The notes under the pieces were generated by a model that was not told the DNA's origin, ran no database searches, and worked only from the letters and a program-made list of their open reading frames with translations. A stretch of 64,000 nt of DNA from Caulobacter radicis. GTDB lineage: Bacteria > Pseudomonadota > Alphaproteobacteria > Caulobacterales > Caulobacteraceae. Shown here piece after piece: positions 25,315 through 32,945 of this stretch. Position numbers and translations under genes: made by a program. The stretch covers positions 124,001-188,000 of the forward strand of contig NZ_QDKO01000019.1 in NCBI RefSeq assembly GCF_003094615.1, given 5' to 3'. Numbering within the stretch: position 1 is the stretch's first letter; every line of letters begins with the position of its first letter.

Positions 25315-26802
25315 ATGACCGACGCTTCCGACGACACCAAGACCGAAGACTTCCGGCCCGAGGCCCGCGCCCCGCGCGGCTTCGCCGACAAGCGCGCCCG
25401 CGACCTGCGCGCCGAGAAATCGATCCTCGAGGCCGTTTCGGCCGTCTACGAACGCTACGGCTTCGAGGCGCTCGACACCGGGGCCTTCGAATATGCCGAC
25501 GCGCTCGGCAAGTTCCTGCCCGACAGCGACCGTCCCAACGAAGGCGTCTTTGCTTTGCAGGACGATGACGACCAGTGGATGGCCCTGCGCTACGACCTGA
25601 CCGCGCCGCTGGCCCGCTTCGCCGCCCAGAACTGGGAAACCCTGCCCAAGCCGTTCCGCCGCTATGCCTTTGGCCCGGTCTGGCGCAACGAGAAGCCCGG
25701 CCCCGGCCGCTTCCGCCAGTTCATCCAGTGCGACGCCGACACCGTCGGCTCGGCCCGTCCGGAGGCCGACGCCGAGATCATCGCGATGGCCGTCGAGGGC
25801 CTGGAGGCGGCCGGCCTGCCGCGCGGCGCTGCGGTGCTGAAGATCAACAACCGCAAGCTGCTCAACGGCCTGCTGAGCGGGGCCGGCGCCACCAGCGAGG
25901 GCCAGAAGCTGGCCGTGCTGCGCGCGGTCGACAAGCTGGACCGCCTGGGCGTCGACGGCGTGCGCCTGCTGCTGGGCGAGGGCCGTCTCGACGACAGCGG
26001 CGACTTCACCAAGGGCGCGGGCCTGGCCGGCAAGGCCATCGACTCCGTGCTCGACTTCGTCCAGGCCGGTGTCGGCGGTCGCAGCGCGACGCTGAACAAT
26101 ATCGCCAAGGTCGTCGCCGGCTCGGCCGAAGGCGACGAGGGCCTGGAAGAGCTGGCCAAGATCGACGCGGCCCTGACCAGCCTGGGCGTCGCCGACGACC
26201 AGGCGATCATCGATCCGTCGATCGTGCGCGGCCTGGAATACTACACCGGCGCGGTGTTCGAGGCCGAACTGCTGCTCTCGACCACCGACGAGAAGGGTAA
26301 CAAGGTCACCTTCGGCTCGATCGGCGGCGGTGGTCGCTATGACGACCTGGTGGCCCGCTTCACCGGCCAGCCGGTGCCGGCCACGGGCTTCTCGTTCGGC
26401 GTCTCGCGCCTGGCGGCGGCCCTGCGGGCGGCCGGCCGCGAGCCGGCCTCGGCCGCGCGCGGTCCCGTCGTGATCATCAATTTCGACCAGGCCCACATGG
26501 GCGAATATTTCGCCGTCGCCGGCCAGCTGCGCGCGGCGGGCATTCCGGCCGAGGTCTATCTCGGAACCTCGGGCATGCGCCCGCAGATGAAGTACGCCGA
26601 CCGCCGGCTGTCGCCGGCCGCCATCATGCTGGGCGGCGACGAGATCGCCGCCGGCACGGTGACGATCAAGGACCTGGACCTGGGCCGCGAACTGGCCTCG
26701 GGCGTCGCCGACAACGCCGCCTGGAAGGCCGAGCGGCCCGGCCAGCAGACCATTCCGCGGGGCGACCTGGTCGCCGCCGTCAAGAAGATCATCGGGGGCT
26801 GA
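25315..26802 (+). CDS. hisS: Histidyl-tRNA synthetase
   Basis: Class II aminoacyl-tRNA synthetase charging tRNA-His. 495 residues. Motif 1 region YERYGFEALDTGAFE, motif 2 WRNEKPGPGRFRQFIQCDAD (residues about 122-142), the histidine-specific GLEYYTGAVFEAEL and motif 3 GGRYDDLVARFTG precede the C-terminal anticodon-binding domain (about 385-490). AAGGA lies just before ATG 25315. It is the first gene of a hisS-hisZ-hisG operon, placing tRNA charging and the first step of histidine synthesis under the same His-codon leader. Confidence 0.97.
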   Translation: MTDASDDTKTEDFRPEARAPRGFADKRARDLRAEKSILEAVSAVYERYGFEALDTGAFEYADALGKFLPDSDRPNEGVFALQDDDDQWMALRYDLTAPLARFAAQNWETLPKPFRRYAFGPVWRNEKPGPGRFRQFIQCDADTVGSARPEADAEIIAMAVEGLEAAGLPRGAAVLKINNRKLLNGLLSGAGATSEGQKLAVLRAVDKLDRLGVDGVRLLLGEGRLDDSGDFTKGAGLAGKAIDSVLDFVQAGVGGRSATLNNIAKVVAGSAEGDEGLEELAKIDAALTSLGVADDQAIIDPSIVRGLEYYTGAVFEAELLLSTTDEKGNKVTFGSIGGGGRYDDLVARFTGQPVPATGFSFGVSRLAAALRAAGREPASAARGPVVIINFDQAHMGEYFAVAGQLRAAGIPAEVYLGTSGMRPQMKYADRRLSPAAIMLGGDEIAAGTVTIKDLDLGRELASGVADNAAWKAERPGQQTIPRGDLVAAVKKIIGG

Positions 26803-26806
26803 TCCG

Positions 26807-27940
26807 TTGAGGCTAGAGCGTTCCATCCCTGCGGAGGCGCTCGACGCCATCCGCGCTCCGTTCCTGTCGGCCGGCGCCGCGCCGGTCGACGCCCCGGTGT
26901 TGCAGCCCTTGGGCCTGCTGCTGGATCTGGCCGGCGAGGCGATGCGCTCGCGGCTGTTCGTCGTCTCCGGCGACGGCGGCGACGAGGCCTGCCTGCGTCC
27001 GGACTTCACCGTCGCCGTGGCTCGCCAGCACCTGGCCTCGGGCGTCGGCGCCGGCCGCTATCTCTATGAAGGCAAGGCCTTCCGCGTCGCCCCGCGCGGC
27101 AGCGACCGGGCCGAGGAATTCCTGCAGATCGGCGTCGAGGCCTTCGAGGCCGCCGATCCGGTGGCCGCCGACGCCGAGATCGCCGCCCTGGCCTGGGCCG
27201 GCGCGGCGGCCGGCGGTCGCGACGACCTGACCCTGCTGCTGGGCGACGTCGGCCTCTTCGCCGCCTTCGTCGACAGCCTGGACCTGACCCCGCCGCTGGG
27301 CGCGCGGCTGAAGCGCACCTTCTCGCGCCCGCGCCAGCTGAAGGCCGAGCTGGAGGGCGAGGCCGCCCCCGTCGTCTCGACCGAGCGCAGCCGCATCGCC
27401 GCCCTGCTGGCCGGCCTGCCGGAAGCCGAGGCCGCCGCGGTGCTGCAGGAGCTGTGGTCCCTGGCCGGCATCGAGCCGGTCGGCGGCCGTCGCCCGGCCG
27501 AGATCGCCCATCGCCTGGTCGAGAAGGCCGAGGTCGTGAAGGCCGGCCGTCTGTCGCCGCAGCAAGCCGACAAGGTCCGCGCCTTCCTGGCCGTCAGCGA
27601 CGCGCCCGACGCGGCGCTGGACGCCATCGCCGCCCTGGCGGGCCCGAACCGTAGCCCCCTGGACGCCGCCATCGAGGGCTGGCGCAAGCGCCTGGCCGGC
27701 ATGGTCGCGGGCGGCGTGCCGATCGAGCGCATCCGCCTGAACGCCGCTTTCGGGCGCGCCTTCGGCTATTACGACGGCTACCTGTTCGAGGTGCGCAGCG
27801 CCGCTCTCGGCGAGGAACGCCCGGTCGCCGCCGGCGGCCGCTACGACGGCCTGCCCGCGCGGCTCGGGGCCGAGACGAAAACCGGGGCCGTGGGCTGCAT
27901 GGTGCGCCCGGCCCGCGCCTATGCCGGAGGCGGCGAATGA
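26807..27940 (+). CDS. hisZ: ATP phosphoribosyltransferase regulatory subunit HisZ
   Basis: HisS-like protein without tRNA ligase activity, which forms the hetero-octamer with short-form HisG and gives it activity and histidine feedback control. 377 residues with degenerate class II synthetase motifs: CLRPDFTVAVARQHL, GKAFRVAPRGSDRAEEFLQI near residues 85-105, and a C-terminal GGRYDGLPARLG. The start is TTG 26807, four bases after the hisS stop, with GGGGG upstream. The final ATGA overlaps the hisG start. Confidence 0.93.
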   Translation: MRLERSIPAEALDAIRAPFLSAGAAPVDAPVLQPLGLLLDLAGEAMRSRLFVVSGDGGDEACLRPDFTVAVARQHLASGVGAGRYLYEGKAFRVAPRGSDRAEEFLQIGVEAFEAADPVAADAEIAALAWAGAAAGGRDDLTLLLGDVGLFAAFVDSLDLTPPLGARLKRTFSRPRQLKAELEGEAAPVVSTERSRIAALLAGLPEAEAAAVLQELWSLAGIEPVGGRRPAEIAHRLVEKAEVVKAGRLSPQQADKVRAFLAVSDAPDAALDAIAALAGPNRSPLDAAIEGWRKRLAGMVAGGVPIERIRLNAAFGRAFGYYDGYLFEVRSAALGEERPVAAGGRYDGLPARLGAETKTGAVGCMVRPARAYAGGGE

Positions 27941-28944
27941 CCACCGACACCCCGATGATCTTCTCCATCCCCTCCAAGGGCCGCCTGAAGGAACAGGTCG
28001 AGGCCTGGCTGGCCGAATGCGGCTTCCGCGTCGAGATGACCGGCGGCGCGCGCGGCTATTCGGCCGAGCTGTCGGGCCTGCCCGGCGTCTCGGTGCGGCT
28101 GCTGTCGGCGGGCGACATCGCCGCCGGCCTCGACAGCGGCGACCTGCACCTGGGCGTCACTGGTGAAGACCTGCTGCGCGAGCGCGGCGACGACATGGAC
28201 AGCCGGGTGATGCTGCTGCGCGCCCTGGGCTTTGGCCGCGCCGACCTGGTGGTGACCGCGCCCAAGAGCTGGCTCGACGTCGACACCATGGCCGACATCG
28301 ACGAGGTCGGGCACCTGCACCTGGCCAAGACCGGCCGTCGCCTGCGGGTAGCCACCAAGTACGTCACCCAGACCCGCGCCTTCTTCGCCCGTCACGGCGT
28401 CGCCGACTATCGCATCGTCGAGAGCAGCGGCGCGACCGAAGGCGCGCCCGCCGCCGGCGCGGCCGAACTGGTGGTCGACATCACCACCACCGGCGCCACC
28501 CTGGCCGCCAACGGCCTGAAGGTGCTGTCCGACGGCGTCATTCTCAAGAGCCAAGCCCAGCTGACGGCCTCGCTGGTCACGCCGTGGACGGAGGGGCAGC
28601 TCGACAGCCTGGCGCGCCTGCTGTCGGTGGTCGAGGCCAAGGGGCGGGCCCGCACCCTCGCCACCCTGGTCTGGCCCGCCGAGCAGGACGTCGCCGGCCA
28701 GGCCGCCGTCGCCCCGTTCGTCGAGGCCGGCGGTTCGCGTCGGGCCAACGGCGCCCTGTTGGCGACCGGCGACCTGTTCGCCGCCGCCGCCGCTCTCGCC
28801 CAGGCCGGCGTCGAGCCGGTAACCGTGTCGCGTCCCGACTACGTGTTCGAATCCCGCTCGGCGGTGCTGGAGGCGCTCAAGGGGCGGTTGAACGGCTTAT
28901 ATTTGACAAGTATGTCAAAAATTACCGAACCGAACGGTGATTAG
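27937..28944 (+). CDS. hisG: ATP phosphoribosyltransferase, HisZ-dependent type
   Basis: Catalyses the first committed step of histidine synthesis, ATP plus PRPP to N1-(5-phosphoribosyl)-ATP. 335 residues; starts FSIPSKGRLKEQVEAWL, and contains the PRPP-binding ELVVDITTTGATLAANGLK at about residues 174-192. Presence of hisZ marks it as the catalytic subunit of the two-protein enzyme. The last 15 or so residues (YLTSMSKITEPNGD) are encoded by AT-rich DNA holding a TTGACA/TGTCAA palindrome (28903-28918), unlike the rest of the gene, so the true C-terminus in relatives may be shorter. It overlaps hisZ by four bases. Confidence 0.94.
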   Translation: MTTDTPMIFSIPSKGRLKEQVEAWLAECGFRVEMTGGARGYSAELSGLPGVSVRLLSAGDIAAGLDSGDLHLGVTGEDLLRERGDDMDSRVMLLRALGFGRADLVVTAPKSWLDVDTMADIDEVGHLHLAKTGRRLRVATKYVTQTRAFFARHGVADYRIVESSGATEGAPAAGAAELVVDITTTGATLAANGLKVLSDGVILKSQAQLTASLVTPWTEGQLDSLARLLSVVEAKGRARTLATLVWPAEQDVAGQAAVAPFVEAGGSRRANGALLATGDLFAAAAALAQAGVEPVTVSRPDYVFESRSAVLEALKGRLNGLYLTSMSKITEPNGD

Positions 28945-29008
28945 TTTGACTAAAGCGTCCAAACTACGGGTCTGATGTCAAAAAAACGTCGAACCCCTTG
29001 TGGAATCT

Positions 29009-29178
29009 AGATCGTTGCCGTTGACACGATCTCGGTTTTGCCGTTTTCTGACTGGGCAAGAGAGAAACGGGTCCACAGAGAACCCCCTCTCTTCGGCGTT
29101 TCGGGGAGGAAACGCCCGCCTAGATCGAATGATCGAGAAATAGCCAGACCCGCTGCGTTTATCCCCCGCAGCGGGTCT
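29009..29178. ncRNA. Candidate structured non-coding RNA, five successive hairpins
   Basis: The 508-base gap between hisG and the convergent gene at 29453 contains a run of hairpins: AGATCGT/ACGATCT (29009-29032), CCGTTT/AAACGG (29041-29070), AGAGA/TCTCT (29077-29092), GGCGTTTC/GAAACGCC (29095-29116), and a perfect 12-bp stem AGACCCGCTGCG (29146-29157) with 29167-29178. Nothing coding overlaps. It does not match tmRNA, 6S, SRP or RNase P signatures I know. The last stem could terminate transcripts from either strand, although neither side has a good T-run. Strand unknown. Confidence 0.4.
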
Positions 29179-29282
29179 TGGTGTATCTGGGCCTTGGTTT
29201 CAATTTTCGACAAAAGCGTCAAAAACGACGAACGTGCGTTTAAGCGTGGCCGTTAATGGTCCGCTCGCGCCCGCAACTCATT

Positions 29283-29442
29283 CGTCATCCCGGGCGGAGG
29301 GCCGCGCAGCGGACCGCAGACCCGGGACCCAGGGGGCTGGGCGCGATGCCGAGGTTCACCCCCCCCCAGCGGTTGCGAACGCGCTGCGGCCGCCTCTGGG
29401 TCCCGGCTCTCCGCGCCACGCGCTCCGGCCGGGATGACGCGG
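29283..29442. repeat. Long imperfect palindromic repeat with C9 run
   Basis: CGTCATCCCGGGCGGAGGGC-type left arm and GCGCTCCGGCCGGGATGAC right arm enclose an inner pair around GACCCGGGACCCAG / CTGGGTCCCGG. This is the frequent alphaproteobacterial CATCCCGG palindrome. The centre holds nine consecutive C (29359-29367). It ends 10 bases before the convergent MarR-GNAT gene. Confidence 0.75.
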
Positions 29443-29452
29443 AGGGTGGCGG

Positions 29453-30382
29453 TTACGCGCTTAAGTCCAGCGACCAGACCTGGTCGACCAGGTCCTGGCC
29501 GAACCGCCGGCAGGGCGTTTCCTCGATCACCTGGAAGCCCGCCCGCTGATAGAGCTTCCGGGCGGCGCTCAGGACCGTGACGGTCCACAGGTCCAGCCGC
29601 TGGTAGCCCAGCGCCCGGGCGCGGGTGACGCAGGCCTCGACCAGCCTCTGGCCCACGCCCATGCCGCGCGCGTCGGGCTCCACATAGAGCAGGCGCAGCT
29701 TGGCGACGCCGGGCGCATCGCCCCGGACGAGGAAGATCGAGCCGACCATCCGGCCGTCGGCCTGGGCGATCCAGGCGTCGTCCCTGGCCGGATCGAAGTT
29801 GCGGTGGAAGCCCGCCACGATCTCGGCCACCAGGGCCTCGTGATCGGCGCCCCAGCCGTACTCGGCGGCATAGATCATGCCCTGGCGCGCCGTGACCATC
29901 CCGAGGTCGCCAGGCTCCAGGCCGCGCAGCGTCGCGGCGGGCGGGGCCTCGTTCTCGAAGATCGCGTTGATGTCGCGCGCCGCCGCCAGCAGCCGGGCCT
30001 GGCGCAGCGGATGCAGGCTCTCGATCAGGGTTCCGACGCTGGCTTTCGTGTTCGCCTCCAGGGCGGCGAACGCCGCCCGGCCCTCGTCGGTCAGCGACAG
30101 CAACTGGTGGCGGCCATGGGCCGGGTTCTCGCGCGCGGTGACCAGGCCGCGCTCGGTGAAGCGCTTGAGCGTGCGGCTGACCTGGGCCGGATCCAGGCCA
30201 AGGGCGCGGACGATCTCGGCGGCCACGGGGTCGATGCGCGTGGCCAGCTCGTACAGCACGCGGGCTTCGCTCAGCGTGAAGGGGCTGCCGTCGTAGCTGG
30301 CGTCCAGCAGGCCCAGCCGGCGCGTATAGGTCCGATTGAAGGCCCGCAGATCGGCGACGTCCTGGTCGTGCTGAAAGGTCAT
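29453..30382 (-). CDS. MarR regulator fused to GNAT acetyltransferase
   Basis: Two-domain protein of 309 residues. The N-terminal winged helix of the MarR family (about 1-145) shows LSEARVLYELA, the recognition helix LDPAQVSRTLKRF and the wing GRHQLLSLTDEGR. The C-terminal GNAT domain (about 155-309) has the acetyl-CoA-binding VEPDARGMGVGQRLVEAC. Such fusions probably couple small-molecule acetylation to transcription; the ligand is unknown. Upstream, two TTGAn..TCAATA palindromes 25 bases apart point to autoregulation. It is followed 3' by the palindromic repeat. Confidence 0.9.
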   Translation of the reverse strand: MTFQHDQDVADLRAFNRTYTRRLGLLDASYDGSPFTLSEARVLYELATRIDPVAAEIVRALGLDPAQVSRTLKRFTERGLVTARENPAHGRHQLLSLTDEGRAAFAALEANTKASVGTLIESLHPLRQARLLAAARDINAIFENEAPPAATLRGLEPGDLGMVTARQGMIYAAEYGWGADHEALVAEIVAGFHRNFDPARDDAWIAQADGRMVGSIFLVRGDAPGVAKLRLLYVEPDARGMGVGQRLVEACVTRARALGYQRLDLWTVTVLSAARKLYQRAGFQVIEETPCRRFGQDLVDQVWSLDLSA

Positions 30383-30395
30383 GGCGACTCCAATG

Positions 30396-30433
30396 TTGAT
30401 GGAGTCAATATTCCGTCATGTTGACTGAGTCAA
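30396..30433. promoter_or_regulatory. Paired palindromic operators of the MarR-GNAT gene
   Basis: TTGATGGAGTCAATA (30396-30410) and TTGACTGAGTCAATA (30421-30435) are two copies of one palindrome with TTGA...TCAA arms; the second is perfect (TTGAC-TGA-GTCAA). Their centres are 25 bp apart. They lie 14-53 bases before the ATG at 30382 and after the stop side of the thioesterase gene, so they most likely bind the MarR-domain product itself. Confidence 0.65.
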
Positions 30434-30446
30434 TAATCTGGGCGGG

Positions 30447-31412
30447 CTAGAGGCCCAGGCCCACCACCGACCGTTCCGCCAGCTTCGTTGCCGCCGCCGG
30501 GCTGATGGCCACGGCCTTGCGGGCGTCGAGGTCGAAGGTGATGGCGCTGACGGTCGAGGTCGCCCACGCCTGGCCGGTGTCGGGGTTGAGCAGCCAGTGG
30601 GCGCAGCGCATGATGCGGCCCTCGCTGCCGATCAGGCCCGAGCGCACCTCCAGCCGGTCGCCCAGGCGCGGCCAGGCCAGGTAGACGATCCGATACTCCA
30701 GCACGGCCCCGCCCACCCGGCCGGGCGGCGTCTCTGCCGCTTCGGCCACGATGTCGCGCAGGGGCGCGATGAAGGCGCCGATGCCGTCGGAGACCCGGCC
30801 GATGAACTGCTCGGCGCGCATCCGTCCGAAGACGTCGCTCTCGCCCGCGCCCAGGGCGCCCAGGCTGATCCGGGCAAGGCCCAGCGCCTCGGCGCGGTCC
30901 AGGCTGGCCTGCGGGACGGCCGGCGACAGGTCGACGCTGCGGGCCTGGGCCCGTTCGGGGATCTCGACCATCAGGCCCTTGGCGCGTTCACGGACGATGG
31001 TCGGCCACGGAAAGGCTTCGCCCTCGCGTGGGGTGACATGGGCCACCGTGGTCTGGAAGGTCGCCGCCAGCTCGCCGGTGGCCGAATGGACCAGCAATTG
31101 CAGGAGTTTCGCCTCGCTGGCGCCGATCTCGATCACCCCGCCCAGCATGTGCAGCGGCGCGCCGGCATGGGCTTCCTTGAGGAACCGGATGTGGTGCTCG
31201 CGGACCACCAGGGTGGCGTTGGCGTGCGGGGCGAAGGCGTGCGGCAGGCCCATCTCGGCCGCCAGGCCCACGAGCCCCTCCATCGCCCGGACGACGTAGA
31301 AGCGCACGTTCATGTGCCCCATCTCGTCGCAGTCCCAGGTGTTGACCCCGCCGCGCCAGATCTCGACGCCGGGCCAAGTCTCCTGGCCGAGAGAGGCTGG
31401 GGCGTTGGTCAT
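30447..31412 (-). CDS. Two-domain acyl-CoA thioesterase family protein
   Basis: 321 residues with two 4HBT hotdog domains. The first (about 18-150) begins WRGGVNTWDCDEMGHMNVRF, with the catalytic-type Asp and HMN of 4-hydroxybenzoyl-CoA thioesterase-like enzymes; the second spans about 190-310 (LEYRIVYLAWPRLGDRL). Likely hydrolyses acyl-CoA in the cytoplasm; chain length unknown. It lies upstream of the MarR-GNAT gene on the same strand, but the palindromic operators between them argue for separate promoters. Confidence 0.8.
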   Translation of the reverse strand: MTNAPASLGQETWPGVEIWRGGVNTWDCDEMGHMNVRFYVVRAMEGLVGLAAEMGLPHAFAPHANATLVVREHHIRFLKEAHAGAPLHMLGGVIEIGASEAKLLQLLVHSATGELAATFQTTVAHVTPREGEAFPWPTIVRERAKGLMVEIPERAQARSVDLSPAVPQASLDRAEALGLARISLGALGAGESDVFGRMRAEQFIGRVSDGIGAFIAPLRDIVAEAAETPPGRVGGAVLEYRIVYLAWPRLGDRLEVRSGLIGSEGRIMRCAHWLLNPDTGQAWATSTVSAITFDLDARKAVAISPAAATKLAERSVVGLGL

Positions 31413-31441
31413 GGTCGATCCCTGGAATGGCGGGGCCGAAA

Positions 31442-31526
31442 CCCTCGTCCTTCGACAGGCTCAGGAAGAGGATTTCTACTGCGCGGCCGGCAATAGCCCT
31501 CATCCCGAGCTTGTCGAAGGACGAGG
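31442..31526. repeat. Palindromic repeat (CCTTCGACAGGCTC type)
   Basis: CCCTCGTCCTTCGACAGGCT (31442-31461) is matched by its inverse at 31507-31526 with one mismatch. A partial third copy, CCCTCTGTCGAAG, follows at 31532. The element sits between the thioesterase start and the zur 3' end. Confidence 0.75.
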
Positions 31527-31593
31527 GCGAGCCCTCTGTCGAAGCCAGCCTAGACGGCTTTTGCGCGCCGCCGCAATCGCGTAGCCGGGACGC

Positions 31594-32076
31594 CTATTCC
31601 TTGCAGTCGGCGCACTTGCCGTGCGCCTCGATGGTCACGCCGGTCAGGGCGTAGCCGGCCGCCTGGCCCGCGGCGATGATGTCGGCGGTGGCTTCGGGCT
31701 CGAACTCGCGGGTGGCGCCGCAGCAGTCGCAGATCAGGAACGCGGCGGCGTGGCCGTCGGCCTCGCGCCGGCAGGCGACATAGGCGTTGAGGCTCTCGAT
31801 GCGGTGGGCGAAGCCCTGCTTCTCGAGGAACTCCAGCGCGCGATAGACGGTCGGCGGCTTGGCCGGCGGGCCGTCGACCGCGAAGGTCGAGATCAGGTCA
31901 TAGGCCTTCACCGGCTGGCCGGCCTGCAGCAGCAGTTCCAGCACCCGGCGGCGCGGGGCGGTCAGGCGCTGGTCGGCCGCCGCGCAGCGGGTCTCGGCCG
32001 CCGCCAGTTCGGCGGCGAGCGCATCCCCGGCGACGCCGTGGTGGTGGTGGTCGTGATCGCACGCGGTGTGGGCCAT
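31594..32076 (-). CDS. zur: Zinc uptake regulator, Fur family
   Basis: 160-residue Fur-family repressor, most like Zur, which shuts off zinc import genes when zinc is sufficient. The histidine-rich N-terminus (CDHDHHHHGVAG) fits zinc handling. The winged helix includes LTAPRRRVLELLLQAG and PPTVYRALEFLEKQGF; the structural zinc site is given by ICDCCGATREFE and the terminal GKCADC. No znuABC genes are near. A palindromic repeat separates it from the next gene. Confidence 0.86.
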   Translation of the reverse strand: MAHTACDHDHHHHGVAGDALAAELAAAETRCAAADQRLTAPRRRVLELLLQAGQPVKAYDLISTFAVDGPPAKPPTVYRALEFLEKQGFAHRIESLNAYVACRREADGHAAAFLICDCCGATREFEPEATADIIAAGQAAGYALTGVTIEAHGKCADCKE

Positions 32077-32112
32077 GGGCCACAGGTAGAGGGCCGAAGG
32101 GTCCCGCGCAAG

Positions 32113-32883
32113 CTACAGCAGCGGCCGGGCCACCAGGGCGGCCTCGGCCTCGCAGCGCAGCTTGTCCGGCGCGGGAGCGGTCCGGCGCACCGCGGTCATC
32201 TCGGCGCGCACCGCCGCCAGGTCGGCCTTGAAGGCGCGGGAGCTCTTCAGCGCCTTGTGCAGGTTGCGGGCGTTGCGGCGGCCGGCCTCGACCGAGCTCA
32301 TGTTGTGCACCCCGCAGACCACCCGGCTCTCGCCGAAGCCCTGCGCCCTGGCCAGGAGCGCCGGGGCGCGGTCGGGCGCGGCCTCGGCCAGCAGCAGGCC
32401 GACGGTCCAGCCCCAGGTCGAATGGCCGGACGGGTAGTCGGGCGACACGGCCAGGCCCACCGTCTTGGGCAGGCAGATCGGCGCATCTTCGAACAGGTAG
32501 GGGCGGGGGCGCAGGTGCTTCCATTTGGGGCCGGCCACGGCGGCGCGCACGTCGCCGCGCATCTTCTCCATCATCGCCGCCAGCTTCGGGTTGGTCCGCG
32601 GCGTGATGCTGGCCCCCAGGGCGCAGGCGTAGCCGTCGAGGATGCGGCTCTTGTCGGCGTCGGCCTGGGCCAGCGACCAGCGGGGACCGTCCTTGAGCGG
32701 ACGGGTGGCCCGGAAGATCTCGCGGTCGCGCCGCTCGGCGGCCGTCCCTTCCTTCGGCGGCGGGGGCAGGTGGTCGCGGGCGTCGAAGGCGCGGGGATGC
32801 AGGTAGCGGTCGTCATCGTCGCCGGGCAGGGCGGCGCAGCTGGCCAGGGCGAGCGCGGCGGCGACGACGGTGGGCAGGCGCAT
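32113..32883 (-). CDS. phoN: Class A acid phosphatase-like lipoprotein, atypical motif
   Basis: 256-residue exported PAP2-superfamily acid phosphatase. The ATG at 32883 gives MRLPTVVAAALALASC, a lipobox with cysteine at residue 16. Phosphatase motifs: KWKHLRPRP (K-x6-RP), SPDYPSGHSTWGW (PSGH) and SRVVCGVHNMSS. In the third motif the canonical SRx5Hx3D has Ser in place of the final Asp that orients the catalytic His, so activity may be altered. It would release phosphate from organic esters in the periplasm. The start codon lies two bases after the T-run of the terminator behind the polyamine operon, and it has no normal ribosome binding site. Confidence 0.82.
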   Translation of the reverse strand: MRLPTVVAAALALASCAALPGDDDDRYLHPRAFDARDHLPPPPKEGTAAERRDREIFRATRPLKDGPRWSLAQADADKSRILDGYACALGASITPRTNPKLAAMMEKMRGDVRAAVAGPKWKHLRPRPYLFEDAPICLPKTVGLAVSPDYPSGHSTWGWTVGLLLAEAAPDRAPALLARAQGFGESRVVCGVHNMSSVEAGRRNARNLHKALKSSRAFKADLAAVRAEMTAVRRTAPAPDKLRCEAEAALVARPLL

Positions 32884-32885
32884 AG

Positions 32886-32919
32886 AAAAAGGGTCCCGGA
32901 AATCTCTTCCCGGGACCCT
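32886..32919 (-). terminator. Intrinsic terminator of the polyamine operon
   Basis: The ten-base stem AGGGTCCCGG (32919-32910 on the minus strand) pairs with 32899-32890, followed by TTTTT (32890-32886). It ends transcripts of the 35422-32946 gene pair, and immediately precedes the phosphatase ATG at 32883. Confidence 0.9.
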
Positions 32920-32945
32920 GCAATCTTGGCCTTCGCCGATCAAGC

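Noticed and set aside
29009..29178. Identification as tmRNA, 6S RNA, SRP RNA or RNase P RNA
   Set aside because: None of the conserved sequence blocks of these RNAs could be found, so only a generic structured RNA is proposed.
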